The notes beneath the pieces are model-generated. The model was given only the letters and a program-made list of their open reading frames with translations, made no database searches and was not told the origin of the DNA. Below, one piece after another: positions 1 to 6,225 of a stretch of DNA of 8,326 nt; within the stretch, counting starts at the first letter, position 1, and the number at the start of each line of letters is the position of its first letter. The stretch spans positions 1-8,326 of the forward strand of contig PMLH01000549.1 in the NCBI GenBank assembly GCA_003159055.1, read 5' to 3'. This stretch comes from Myxococcales bacterium. GTDB lineage: Bacteria; Myxococcota; Polyangia; Fen-1088. Both the position numbers and the translations under genes were made by a program.

Positions 1-1223
1 CCGGCTTTTCAGACACCCTCTTAGACATTTACGGCCTGTCGTTCGGCTTCGTGGCTGACCGGGTGGGGAAGCTCTCGTCGGGGCTGCAACTTTCCCTGGC
101 AGCCAACTTCGTCGATCGCGAGCTCGCGGGGACGCAAGTCACGGTCGGTGCCAACCTCGTGCGCGGCCCCGGACGCGGCCTGCAGCTGGCGGTGGGAGCC
201 AACTGGGCCACGGCCTCCTTCCGGGGTGCACAGATCGCAACCGGCCTGAACGTCGTGCACGAGGACGCTCGCGGCGCGCAGATTTCGAGCGGCGCGAACG
301 TCGCCGGTGCGAGGATCTCGGGCGCACAAATTGCCGCTGTCGCGAACGCTGCGGGAGGCGATGCTCACGGCGCGCAGATCACGGCCGGCGTGAACTACGC
401 CAGTGGCATGTCGTTAGGCGCGCAGATCGGGGCCATCTCGAACATCGTGCGCAGCGACTCCGCCGGGGCACAGATCGCCGCCGGCCTGAACCTCGCGACG
501 CACACGATTCGCGGGGCGCAGATCGCGGGCGGCGCGAACCTGGCTGGCACCGTCGACGGGATGCAGCTCGCGCCGTTCAACCTGGCCGGCACCGCCGACG
601 GACTTCAGCTCGGGGTGGTGAACCTGGCAACGCGGGGGCGCGGCTTCAAGATCGGCGTGATCAACCTTGCCCGCGAGCACGACGGCGAGGCCCTGGGCCT
701 GATCAACCTGATCGGGAACGGAATTCACAGTTTCGCCGCGTACGCCTGCGACGCCATGCTCAGCAACCTCGAGCTGAAGCTCGGTAGCCGTCACCTCTAC
801 ACCTCCTTCCAGTTCGCCTACCAACCCGGCGACGCCCTGGCGGCAGGACCAGCGCGCTTTGAGTACGGCAGCCGACGCTACGGCTTCGGTCTTGGGCTCG
901 GTTACCGCCAGCCACTCGCGGCCGGCCGCCTCCGCTTTCTCGAAATCGAGGCTAGCCAAATCAGTATCCGCTCACGCTTCTGCTCGAGCGGCTGCGGCTT
1001 CTCCGCCGAGGGCGACAATCCCGGGCTCGCATCGTTGCGTGTCGTGTTGGGAATCGAAATCTTGCGTGGGCTCAGCGGGATTGTCGGAATCTCCGAAAAC
1101 GCCGCCATCGCGTCGCGTGGCCGCGACCTCGACATCGGCTCCGGATTCCTAGAAGCCGTGCAACACAGCGGCCAAACCACGGTGCGCGAATACCCGGGCT
1201 TGCTCTTGGGCTTGCAGCTCTGA
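1..1223 (+). CDS. Surface repeat protein, LA_2272-like, 5'-truncated by window edge
   Basis: The visible 406 residues are read in the frame starting at base 3; the reading frame is open to the left edge, so the true start and any signal peptide lie outside. A GTG at 51 could start a 390-residue protein, but the residues just before it (DIYGLSFGFVADRV) form a continuous block with what follows, so I treat the gene as cut. From base 81 to about 731 it consists of tandem units of the form GAQIAxGxN plus a variable 6-7 residue spacer. The last 160 or so residues are not repeated; they alternate glycine, aromatic and hydrophobic residues (for example GFGLGLGYRQPL), as beta-strands of a barrel or surface domain do, and contain a close cysteine pair (CSSGC). 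The pattern resembles the LA_2272 family of surface repeat proteins known from Leptospira and other diderms. No enzymatic role is suggested; surface exposure is inferred. The ending GLLLGLQL before the stop is intact. Confidence 0.75.
   Translation, partial: GFSDTLLDIYGLSFGFVADRVGKLSSGLQLSLAANFVDRELAGTQVTVGANLVRGPGRGLQLAVGANWATASFRGAQIATGLNVVHEDARGAQISSGANVAGARISGAQIAAVANAAGGDAHGAQITAGVNYASGMSLGAQIGAISNIVRSDSAGAQIAAGLNLATHTIRGAQIAGGANLAGTVDGMQLAPFNLAGTADGLQLGVVNLATRGRGFKIGVINLAREHDGEALGLINLIGNGIHSFAAYACDAMLSNLELKLGSRHLYTSFQFAYQPGDALAAGPARFEYGSRRYGFGLGLGYRQPLAAGRLRFLEIEASQISIRSRFCSSGCGFSAEGDNPGLASLRVVLGIEILRGLSGIVGISENAAIASRGRDLDIGSGFLEAVQHSGQTTVREYPGLLLGLQL
81..731 (+). repeat. Tandem 14-16 residue coding repeats (about 14 units)
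   Basis: Units in frame begin at 81, 129, 177, 225, 273, 321, 369, 417, 465 and 513, exactly 48 bases (16 residues) apart; later units begin near 558, 600, 642 and 690 and are 42-48 bases long. The core is G-[AL]-Q-[IL]-x-x-G-x-N, most regular in units 4-10 where GAQI occurs seven times in a row. At the DNA level the recurring core is close to ggcgcgcagatc, but spacers and third positions differ, so the units have diverged and are not recent identical copies. The fixed Gly, Gln and Asn positions suggest a structural repeat such as stacked beta-strands. Confidence 0.85.
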
Positions 1224-1304
1224 TCGGAGCTGCCGGCGTGCGATCCCCTCGAGGCGCAAAACACTCGCGCTCCTCCACCTCGGGGAGGCTAGAATTGCGC
1301 CTGT
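1224..1304. promoter_or_regulatory. Intergenic leader of malQ with small hairpin overlapping a purine-rich site
   Basis: The 81-base gap contains CCTCC (1272-1276) and GGAGG (1284-1288), which can pair around a seven-base loop. The right arm is the only purine-rich, ribosome-binding-like sequence before the malQ ATG at 1305, although at 16 bases it is further away than usual. If used, pairing would hide it. This is a symmetry observation only. Confidence 0.25.
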
Positions 1305-3230
1305 ATGTTCCCGACAGGCACGGACAGGGTCGTACGAGAGGCGTTGCGGGCGCTTGGCGTTCGCAACCTCGTGCTGGGGATTCACGATCCGGCGTTTCCC
1401 GGGGTGCCTGGCGACGACGCCGGCCGGGGCTCGCCGTACTCGCGGGGCGCGGAGCGGTTCTTCGCTTTCGCCGCCTCGCTCGGGTTTTCTGGCGTGCAAC
1501 TCGGCCCGCAGGGGCAGACATCGCTGGTCAATCCGTCGCCGTACGATGGAACGACATTCTCCAGGAATGTGCTTTCGATTGCGCTGCGCGAGCTGTGCGA
1601 TCCAGGTGAGCGTCAGCCGCTGCTGAGCGCGTCGACCCTGGCACGAATCGCCGACGGTGCGCGAGGACAAGCGGCGCAGGGAAGAGTGCCCTACCGATAC
1701 GCGTTTGTCGCGCAACACCGGGCGCTCGGGGAGGCATTCGCGAATTTCGAGCGCGAGGACAAGCCGGAATTGCGCGAGCAGCTCGCGGTATTCTGGCAGC
1801 GGCACGAGCCGTGGCTGGAACGCGACGCCCTTTATCAGGTGTTGACCGAGGTTCACCGCGGTCTTGGGTTCCGCGACTGGACGAACGGGGCCGTCCCGCA
1901 TTCCGATCAATCGCTGTGGAACCCTCCCGCGGGGCAACATCTGGCCTGCCAAAACCGGCGAGAAGCGCTGCTACGCGAGCACCGCCGCACAGCCAACACC
2001 TATGCATTTTCGCAGATGCTGGTGCACGAACAGCACGCGGCGCTGCGAGCGCGCTGCCGTTCGCTCGGGCTCGATTTGCTGGGCGACTTTCAGGTCGGTT
2101 TGGCCAACCAAGACGTGTTTTCCTATGCCTCGCTTGTGCTCGACGACTATGTCATGGGCGCGCCACCCAGTCGCACGACGCCGACCGGCCAAGCCTGGGA
2201 CTACGCCGTGCTCGATCCGCAACAGTGCAACCGGGAGATGCCGGGCCGCGACGGGGCGTTGCGACTGCTGCTTGCCCGAATGGACAAGATGTTCGACGAG
2301 TACGACGCCATTCGCATCGATCACCCGCATGGCTTCGTCTGTCCCTGGGTCTATCGTCCCAACCAGCCGGATCCACTGTTCGCCGTCCAACACGGGGCGC
2401 GCCTGTTTTCCTCGCCCGATCTACCCGACCACCCCGCCCTCGCCCGCTACGCGATCGTCGATGCGGACCAGCTTCGCCGCTCGGTGCCTCGCTACGCCGA
2501 CGATTGGGAAATCGATCTGCGTCCGGCGCAAATCGACCGCTTCGCCATCTTCCTCGATGCGATGATCGACTCGGCCCGACGGCACGGCCGGGAGAAGCAG
2601 GGGCTCATCTGCGAAGTGCTGAGCACCTTGCCGCGACCTCTGCGAGCGATCCTGGAGCGGCACGGGCTCGGGCGATTCCGTGTCGTGCAGAAAGCCAACC
2701 CGGACGATCGGTCAGACGTCTATCGCGTCGAAAATGCCGAGCCCGAGGATTGGGTCATGGCCGGCAACCACGATACCCCGCCCATCTGGACCGTCGCGAA
2801 AGGTTGGCGGGACTCCGGCAAGCTCGATTCCTGGACGAGAATGCTGGCGGCGGAGCTCGGTCTGCGCGCGAACGCCCTTGCCGAGAATCACGGACTCCTC
2901 GTCCACGCGGTCTTCGCCAGCATGTTCGCCAGCGCGGCCGAAAACGTGAGCGTCTTTTTCACCGATCTCTTCGGCCTGGACTACGCCTACAACACCCCCG
3001 GCACCGTCAACGACGACAACTGGTCCCTGCGCCTCGGCCCCGACTTCGAGCGCGGCTACGACGACCGACTTGCTCGCGGCGAAGCACTCAACCTGCCGAT
3101 GGCATTGGCCATGGCGGTTGCGGGTCGGGGCCAGGACTTTCTGCACGCCCACGCACCGCTGGTCGCCGAGCTTGAGCGAAGGTCCGGGGACTCGGTGCTA
3201 AAGCCCAAGCTCTTCGATGCTGGCCGATAG
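1305..3230 (+). CDS. malQ: 4-alpha-glucanotransferase, GH77 family (atypical subgroup)
   Basis: The 641-residue product is a cytosolic alpha-glucan disproportionating enzyme: it cleaves an alpha-1,4-glucan, holds the donor as a covalent intermediate and passes it to another sugar or glucan. GH77 landmarks appear in the family order: SPY at 78-80, LLGDFQVGLA near 258-267, GAPP then TGQAWDY at 285-300, RIDHPHG with the nucleophile Asp339, ICEVLS with acid/base Glu437, GNHDTPP with the third carboxylate Asp490, and NTPGTVNDDNW near 563-573. Length lies between the short Thermus type (about 500) and the E. coli type (about 690). The nucleophile motif DHPHG differs from the usual DHFRG and the acid/base motif lacks the usual AEDLG, so this is a divergent branch. 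The ATG at 1305 is preceded by GGGGAGG at 1282-1288, rather far away (16 bases). No glycogen or maltose genes are adjacent. Its end overlaps ldh. Confidence 0.85.
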   Translation: MFPTGTDRVVREALRALGVRNLVLGIHDPAFPGVPGDDAGRGSPYSRGAERFFAFAASLGFSGVQLGPQGQTSLVNPSPYDGTTFSRNVLSIALRELCDPGERQPLLSASTLARIADGARGQAAQGRVPYRYAFVAQHRALGEAFANFEREDKPELREQLAVFWQRHEPWLERDALYQVLTEVHRGLGFRDWTNGAVPHSDQSLWNPPAGQHLACQNRREALLREHRRTANTYAFSQMLVHEQHAALRARCRSLGLDLLGDFQVGLANQDVFSYASLVLDDYVMGAPPSRTTPTGQAWDYAVLDPQQCNREMPGRDGALRLLLARMDKMFDEYDAIRIDHPHGFVCPWVYRPNQPDPLFAVQHGARLFSSPDLPDHPALARYAIVDADQLRRSVPRYADDWEIDLRPAQIDRFAIFLDAMIDSARRHGREKQGLICEVLSTLPRPLRAILERHGLGRFRVVQKANPDDRSDVYRVENAEPEDWVMAGNHDTPPIWTVAKGWRDSGKLDSWTRMLAAELGLRANALAENHGLLVHAVFASMFASAAENVSVFFTDLFGLDYAYNTPGTVNDDNWSLRLGPDFERGYDDRLARGEALNLPMALAMAVAGRGQDFLHAHAPLVAELERRSGDSVLKPKLFDAGR

Positions 3231-4142
3231 GATCGCTGCCGAGCGGCTGAGTTTCTCGATCTCGGTCGCGTCGAGGCCGAGTTGCAGCACCCTCGCTACG
3301 CCGCGCCGGTTGATCACGGTCGGCAGGCTGAGGCACACGTCCGACAAACCATACTGCCCGGTAAGCAAGCTGGTTGTGGACAGGACCGTGCTTTGATCGC
3401 GCACGATGGCCTCGACGATGCGAAGAAGTCCCGAGGCAACGGCATAGTAGGTTGCGCCTTTGCGTTCGATGATGTGGTAGGCAGCGTCGCGGGTCCTGAG
3501 GAAGATCTCCTCCATGGCCTTCGCCTCGTATTGGGGCCAGCCTTCGCCAGCGAGATCGGCCAGCCGGACACCGGCGATGTTGGCCAACGACCACACCGGC
3601 ACTTCGCTATCGCCGTGTTCGCCGATGATGTGCGCGTGCAGGCTGCGCGGGTCGACGTCGAAATGGTTGGCCAGCAGCGTGCGGAAGCGGGCGGTATCCA
3701 AGATCGTTCCCGAGCCGAATACGCGCCTGCGACTGAGACCGGAGATCTTGTAGGCCGCGTAGGTCAGGACATCGACCGGATTCGTGGCCACCAGAATGAT
3801 GCCTTCAGGATTGACCCTGGCAATTTCGCCGATCACGTTGCGAAAGACCGCGACATTGCGTTTGAGCAAGTCCATGCGTGACTCGCCCGGTTTCTGGCTG
3901 GCGCCTGCCGAAACCATGGTAACCAGCGCGCCCTTGCAGTCCTCGAAGGTTCCGGCCCAGACCCGAACCGGCTGATTGAAGGGAACCGCGTGGTCCAGAT
4001 CCATGGCCTGACCTTCGGCGCGCGCACGATCCGCGTCGATCAGAACAAGCTCGCTGGCCAGACCGCTCAGCACAAGGGAATAGGCGAAGGTGGAGCCGAC
4101 GTTGCCGGCACCGACGACTGCGATTCGAACGGGTTCATTCAT
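3198..4142 (-). CDS. ldh: L-lactate dehydrogenase (NAD-dependent)
   Basis: This 314-residue cytosolic enzyme interconverts pyruvate and L-lactate with NADH/NAD+. It has the full LDH/MDH fold signature: the nucleotide-binding loop GAGNVGS at 11-17, acidic Asp36 after the second strand (NAD over NADP preference), the mobile loop ASQKPGESR at 81-89, NPVD at 121-124, the LDTARFR block with Asp149 and substrate-binding Arg152, and catalytic His176 in IIGEHGDSE. Gln83 in the mobile loop sits where malate dehydrogenases have Arg, which supports lactate rather than malate specificity. Length is typical and no key residue is missing. The start ATG at 4142 puts the first strand (VRIAVVGAG) immediately after a four-residue tail, as usual; the ribosome binding site is weak. 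It is convergent with malQ, overlapping by 33 bases, and divergent from the cidA/lrgB pair, which suggests linked metabolism. Confidence 0.93.
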   Translation of the reverse strand: MNEPVRIAVVGAGNVGSTFAYSLVLSGLASELVLIDADRARAEGQAMDLDHAVPFNQPVRVWAGTFEDCKGALVTMVSAGASQKPGESRMDLLKRNVAVFRNVIGEIARVNPEGIILVATNPVDVLTYAAYKISGLSRRRVFGSGTILDTARFRTLLANHFDVDPRSLHAHIIGEHGDSEVPVWSLANIAGVRLADLAGEGWPQYEAKAMEEIFLRTRDAAYHIIERKGATYYAVASGLLRIVEAIVRDQSTVLSTTSLLTGQYGLSDVCLSLPTVINRRGVARVLQLGLDATEIEKLSRSAAILSASIEELGL

Positions 4143-4224
4143 CGAGACCCAAGCTTACGTGCTAACTTTCCGTCGCACAGGTGATTTTCGGTTGCAACGC
4201 AAGATGGTGACTGAGGTTGCGCGC
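4143..4224. promoter_or_regulatory. Divergent ldh / cidA intergenic region
   Basis: These 82 bases must hold the promoter of ldh (leftward) and, unless it lies further upstream, that of the cidA-lrgB pair (rightward). No convincing -35/-10 pair was found by eye in either direction. A short palindrome GTTGCAAC at 4191-4198, overlapping TTGC-AAC-GCAA at 4192-4202, is the only symmetric element and could be an operator half. TGAGG at 4212-4216 lies 8 bases before ATG 4225 and serves as the likely cidA ribosome binding site. The regulatory role is inferred from position alone. Confidence 0.45.
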
Positions 4225-4584
4225 ATGCTAATCGGCGCCGCCATCCTGCTCGCGTGCCAGGGTGGTGGCGACTGGCTGGCGAGCCGACTCTCATTGCCCC
4301 TGCCCGGCCCGGTCTTGGGCATGGCGGTCTTGACCGTGGCGTTGGCCATCTGGGGGCGTACGCCACAGGGACTCGGCAAGGTGGCAACATGGCTTCTTGG
4401 GGCAATGCCGCTGTTCTTCATCCCCGCCGGCGTGGGGATTCTGCTCCTGTCTGACACCCTTCGTGAGGCCTGGCTGCCGATCACCGCGGCCCTTCTCGGC
4501 AGTACCCTCGTCGCGTTGGCCACGACCGCAATCGTCATGAAACGTTTGGCCCGCCTGCTCTCACGTGCGAAGGATTCCTCGTGA
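4225..4584 (+). CDS. cidA: CidA/LrgA family membrane protein
   Basis: A 119-residue, almost wholly hydrophobic protein with about four membrane segments. Family marks are the N-terminal block MLIGAAILLACQ, the LPLPGPVLGM motif near residues 24-33, and the PLFFIPAGVGIL segment near residues 62-73; a short basic tail (MKRLARLLSRAK) ends it. CidA/LrgA proteins were first described as holin-like partners of LrgB/CidB that affect lysis; LrgA/LrgB homologues in Bacillus (PftAB) and Streptococcus mutans move pyruvate. I chose ATG 4225 because it has TGAGG at 8 bases and matches the usual family start; an in-frame ATG at 4204 would add seven residues but has no ribosome binding site. Its stop overlaps the lrgB start by four bases, so the two are co-translated. 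CidA and LrgA cannot be told apart from sequence here. Confidence 0.88.
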   Translation: MLIGAAILLACQGGGDWLASRLSLPLPGPVLGMAVLTVALAIWGRTPQGLGKVATWLLGAMPLFFIPAGVGILLLSDTLREAWLPITAALLGSTLVALATTAIVMKRLARLLSRAKDSS

Positions 4585-5279
4585 GCCAGCTGTGGACCAC
4601 GCCCTTGCCCGGCATCTTGCTGACGGTCTTGACCTACATGCTTTGCGTGCGGCTGCAGCGGCACGCACGCGACCATGCGCTCGCGAATCCCGTGGCCGCA
4701 TCCATTGTCGTCTTGGTCATCTTGCTCAAGGTGACCAGCCTTCGCTACGCCACCTACTTCGCCAGTGCCAGAGTCCTGCACTATCTTCTCGGCCCTGCCA
4801 CTGTGGCACTGGCGATCCCCTTGGCCAGAGAGTTGCCGCGCTTGAAGCGTTTACTGTGGCCCATGGTTGCCGGGCTGCTTGCAGGCAACCTGAGCGCAGC
4901 GTGCAGCGCCATCCTTCTGGCCAAGATCTTGGGCGCCAGCCGATCCGTCACGCTCTCCCTGGCCCCCAAATCCGTCACCACGCCCATCGCCATGGGCATC
5001 TCGGAAAAAATCGGCGGCCTGCCTTCCTTGACCGCGGTTCTGGTCATCACCACGGGCGTGATGGGTGCCGTGCTGGGGCCTTGGTTCCTCGATCGATTGC
5101 GCATCGAGGATCCCGTCATGCGTGGCACCGCCATGGGCGTCAGTGCGCACGGCCTCGGCACCGCCAGCATCTACCAGGAATCCAGCGAGGCCGGAGCCTT
5201 CTCTGGCTTGGCCATGGGATTGTCCGGCCTCATCACCGCCCTGACGCTGCCGGTGTTGGTGAAGCTGTTCAGGCTTTAG
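4581..5279 (+). CDS. lrgB: LrgB/CidB family membrane protein
   Basis: A 232-residue polytopic inner-membrane protein of the LrgB family, at the family's usual length. Conserved marks include GPATVALAIPL at 71-81, the long segment with SVTTPIAMGIS at 131-141, and AHGLGTA at 189-195; these are the most invariant parts of LrgB and of the plant chloroplast glycolate/glycerate transporter PLGG1, which is a CidA-LrgB-type fusion. It starts with GTG inside the cidA stop (GTGA) and has AAGGA at 4570-4574, six bases upstream, so translational coupling is likely. Together with CidA it should form an export/uptake or holin-like pair; the ldh gene next door favours a pyruvate, lactate or glycolate role, which is inference. 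No truncation or unusual feature is visible. Confidence 0.92.
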   Translation: MSQLWTTPLPGILLTVLTYMLCVRLQRHARDHALANPVAASIVVLVILLKVTSLRYATYFASARVLHYLLGPATVALAIPLARELPRLKRLLWPMVAGLLAGNLSAACSAILLAKILGASRSVTLSLAPKSVTTPIAMGISEKIGGLPSLTAVLVITTGVMGAVLGPWFLDRLRIEDPVMRGTAMGVSAHGLGTASIYQESSEAGAFSGLAMGLSGLITALTLPVLVKLFRL

Positions 5280-5334
5280 CACCGGCCGGTCCGAGGCGGC
5301 CAACTCGAATCGCATCGAGTAGGCTTCACCGGAC
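5280..5334. other. Short gap with two small inverted repeats
   Basis: Directly after the lrgB stop is a perfect 10-base palindrome ACCGGCCGGT (5281-5290), followed by an inverted repeat CTCGA/TCGAG with a six-base loop (5304-5319). Neither is followed by a T run, so they do not look like a classical intrinsic terminator; the second could be a small hairpin in the leader of the EVE gene. The evidence is only symmetry in GC-rich DNA, where such repeats occur by chance. Confidence 0.25.
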
Positions 5335-5754
5335 ATGACCCCAAGCTACTGGCTGGTGAAGAGCGAACCTTCGGCATATTCCTGGGAGAATCTGCGCCGC
5401 GACAAGCGGGCGCGCTGGGATGGCGTGCGAAATTTCGAGGCGCGCAACAACCTGCGCGCCATGAAGAAGGGTGACCTGGTCCTCTACTACCACTCGGGCG
5501 AGGGCAAGGAGATTGTGGGGATTGCCAAGGTGGTGAAGGAAGGCTACGCCGATCCCACCGCCAGCGAGGGGGATTGGTGCGCCGTGGATTTGGCCCCGGT
5601 AAAGTCACTGGCCCGCCCGGTTGCCCTTGCCGCTCTCAAGTCGGACAGAGCACTGGCCAATCTGGCCGTGGTTCGCAAACCGCGCATCAGCGTCGTGAGC
5701 ATTTCCCCCGCCGAGCTCGCGCGCATCCTGGAGATGGCGGAAACCAAATTGTGA
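5335..5754 (+). CDS. EVE domain-containing protein (THYN1-like)
   Basis: The 139-residue product is a stand-alone EVE domain, a PUA-like fold. It shows the family blocks YWLVKSEP at 5-12, WDGVRNFEARNNLRAMKKGD at 28-47, YYHSG at 51-55 followed by KEIVGIAKV, and the C-terminal KPRISVVSIS strand at 115-124. Length is that of a complete family member, so the gene is intact despite the broken neighbour right after its stop. EVE domains bind modified bases (5-methyl- and 5-hydroxymethylcytosine for some members), and relatives occur alone or fused to restriction modules; for bacterial stand-alone forms the physiological role is not established. No restriction or methylase gene lies in the window. 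The ATG at 5335 has only AGG at 5321-5323 upstream. It may be read through from lrgB, 55 bases before. Confidence 0.9.
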   Translation: MTPSYWLVKSEPSAYSWENLRRDKRARWDGVRNFEARNNLRAMKKGDLVLYYHSGEGKEIVGIAKVVKEGYADPTASEGDWCAVDLAPVKSLARPVALAALKSDRALANLAVVRKPRISVVSISPAELARILEMAETKL

Positions 5755-6162
5755 AGCGTAGTAGCCGTAGGTGCAGGCATCCCCCGTCGAGTTGCCGAGC
5801 GCGCGACTGTCATACGCCAGGACATCGTAACCTTGTTGCACGAATCGTTTGGCCGCGACTGTGGCGGAGGTGCGATTGTCAGCGACCCCGTGTAGGTACA
5901 CAATGGTGCCGCGTCTATCGCCATGCGCGCGAAACAACCAGCCCTCCAGTGTCACCCCGTCACCTGCGATGCGGACCGTCTCGGCCGGCATCGGCGGCGG
6001 GCCGGTCACGGGTTTGCGCCCTGGGTGCAAGAGTGCCGGTGCCGCCCACGTTGGAGGCATGCAGCCGGACAGGGTGAGCAGGCCGAGCAGACCCGCAAGC
6101 CGCGGTATCCAGCCGAAGTACCTATTTTCACGCACACGACGATGGTACAGCATTCGGGTCAT
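5755..6162 (-). pseudogene. Truncated alpha/beta-hydrolase lipoprotein (N-terminal remnant)
   Basis: About 136 residues remain of a secreted alpha/beta-hydrolase. After ATG 6162 come basic residues, a hydrophobic stretch and the lipobox LSGC with Cys34, so the ancestor was a lipoprotein. Then follow the first core strands: an EGWLFRAHGD region, GTIVYLHGVADN with the HG oxyanion-hole motif at 91-92, and VLAYDSRALGNSTGDACTYGYY at 114-135. In intact relatives this last block leads into the helix before the nucleophile elbow (GxSxG). Here the homology stops at base 5755-5760, and the frame runs antisense through the EVE gene to a stop at 5605, adding about 50 unrelated residues. Nucleophile Ser, Asp and His are all absent, so hydrolase activity is not possible. 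An in-frame ATG at 6153 is an alternative start. The remnant has no internal stop, which suggests a recent break. Confidence 0.8.
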
Positions 6163-6170
6163 CCGTATGC

Positions 6171-6190
6171 TCTTGGGTCCGTCCCCAAGA
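6171..6190. promoter_or_regulatory. Perfect 7-bp inverted repeat in divergent intergenic region
   Basis: TCTTGGG at 6171-6177 and CCCAAGA at 6184-6190 are perfect inverted copies around a six-base centre. The element lies between the remnant hydrolase start (6162, leftward) and the acyltransferase start (6226, rightward), 35 bases before the latter. It could be an operator or an RNA hairpin in either leader; there is no T run, so a terminator is unlikely. The role is unproven. Confidence 0.3.
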
Positions 6191-6225
6191 TTCTGGTCGC
6201 CGCCGCGGCTAGGGAGAGCTGAATC

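Noticed and set aside
81..731. Regular 48-base spacing as a possible CRISPR-like array
   Set aside because: The conserved core is only about 12 bases, is degenerate, and is in frame within one long protein; this is a protein repeat.
1290..1295. TAGAAT as a -10 box for malQ
   Set aside because: No -35 element lies at suitable distance, and the implied start would leave almost no leader before ATG 1305.
1149..1952. A 267-residue minus-strand frame spanning the 1224-1304 gap
   Set aside because: It is antisense to two supported genes, is Arg-rich and has no recognisable domain.
1811..3175. A 454-residue plus-strand reading frame inside malQ
   Set aside because: It is a frame shadow of the GH77 gene: rich in Arg, Pro, Ala and Ser with no family motif, while the 1305-3230 frame carries all GH77 motifs.
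4204..4224. Earlier ATG (4204) as the cidA start
   Set aside because: It has no ribosome binding site, while ATG 4225 has TGAGG at 8 bases and matches where family members usually begin; it remains possible.
5281..5319. Intrinsic terminator after lrgB
   Set aside because: The palindrome has no loop, the second repeat has only five pairs, and no T run follows.
4565..5338. A 257-residue plus-strand frame across lrgB
   Set aside because: It reads as Arg/His-rich low-complexity sequence, typical of the wrong frame in GC-rich DNA, and covers the well-supported lrgB.
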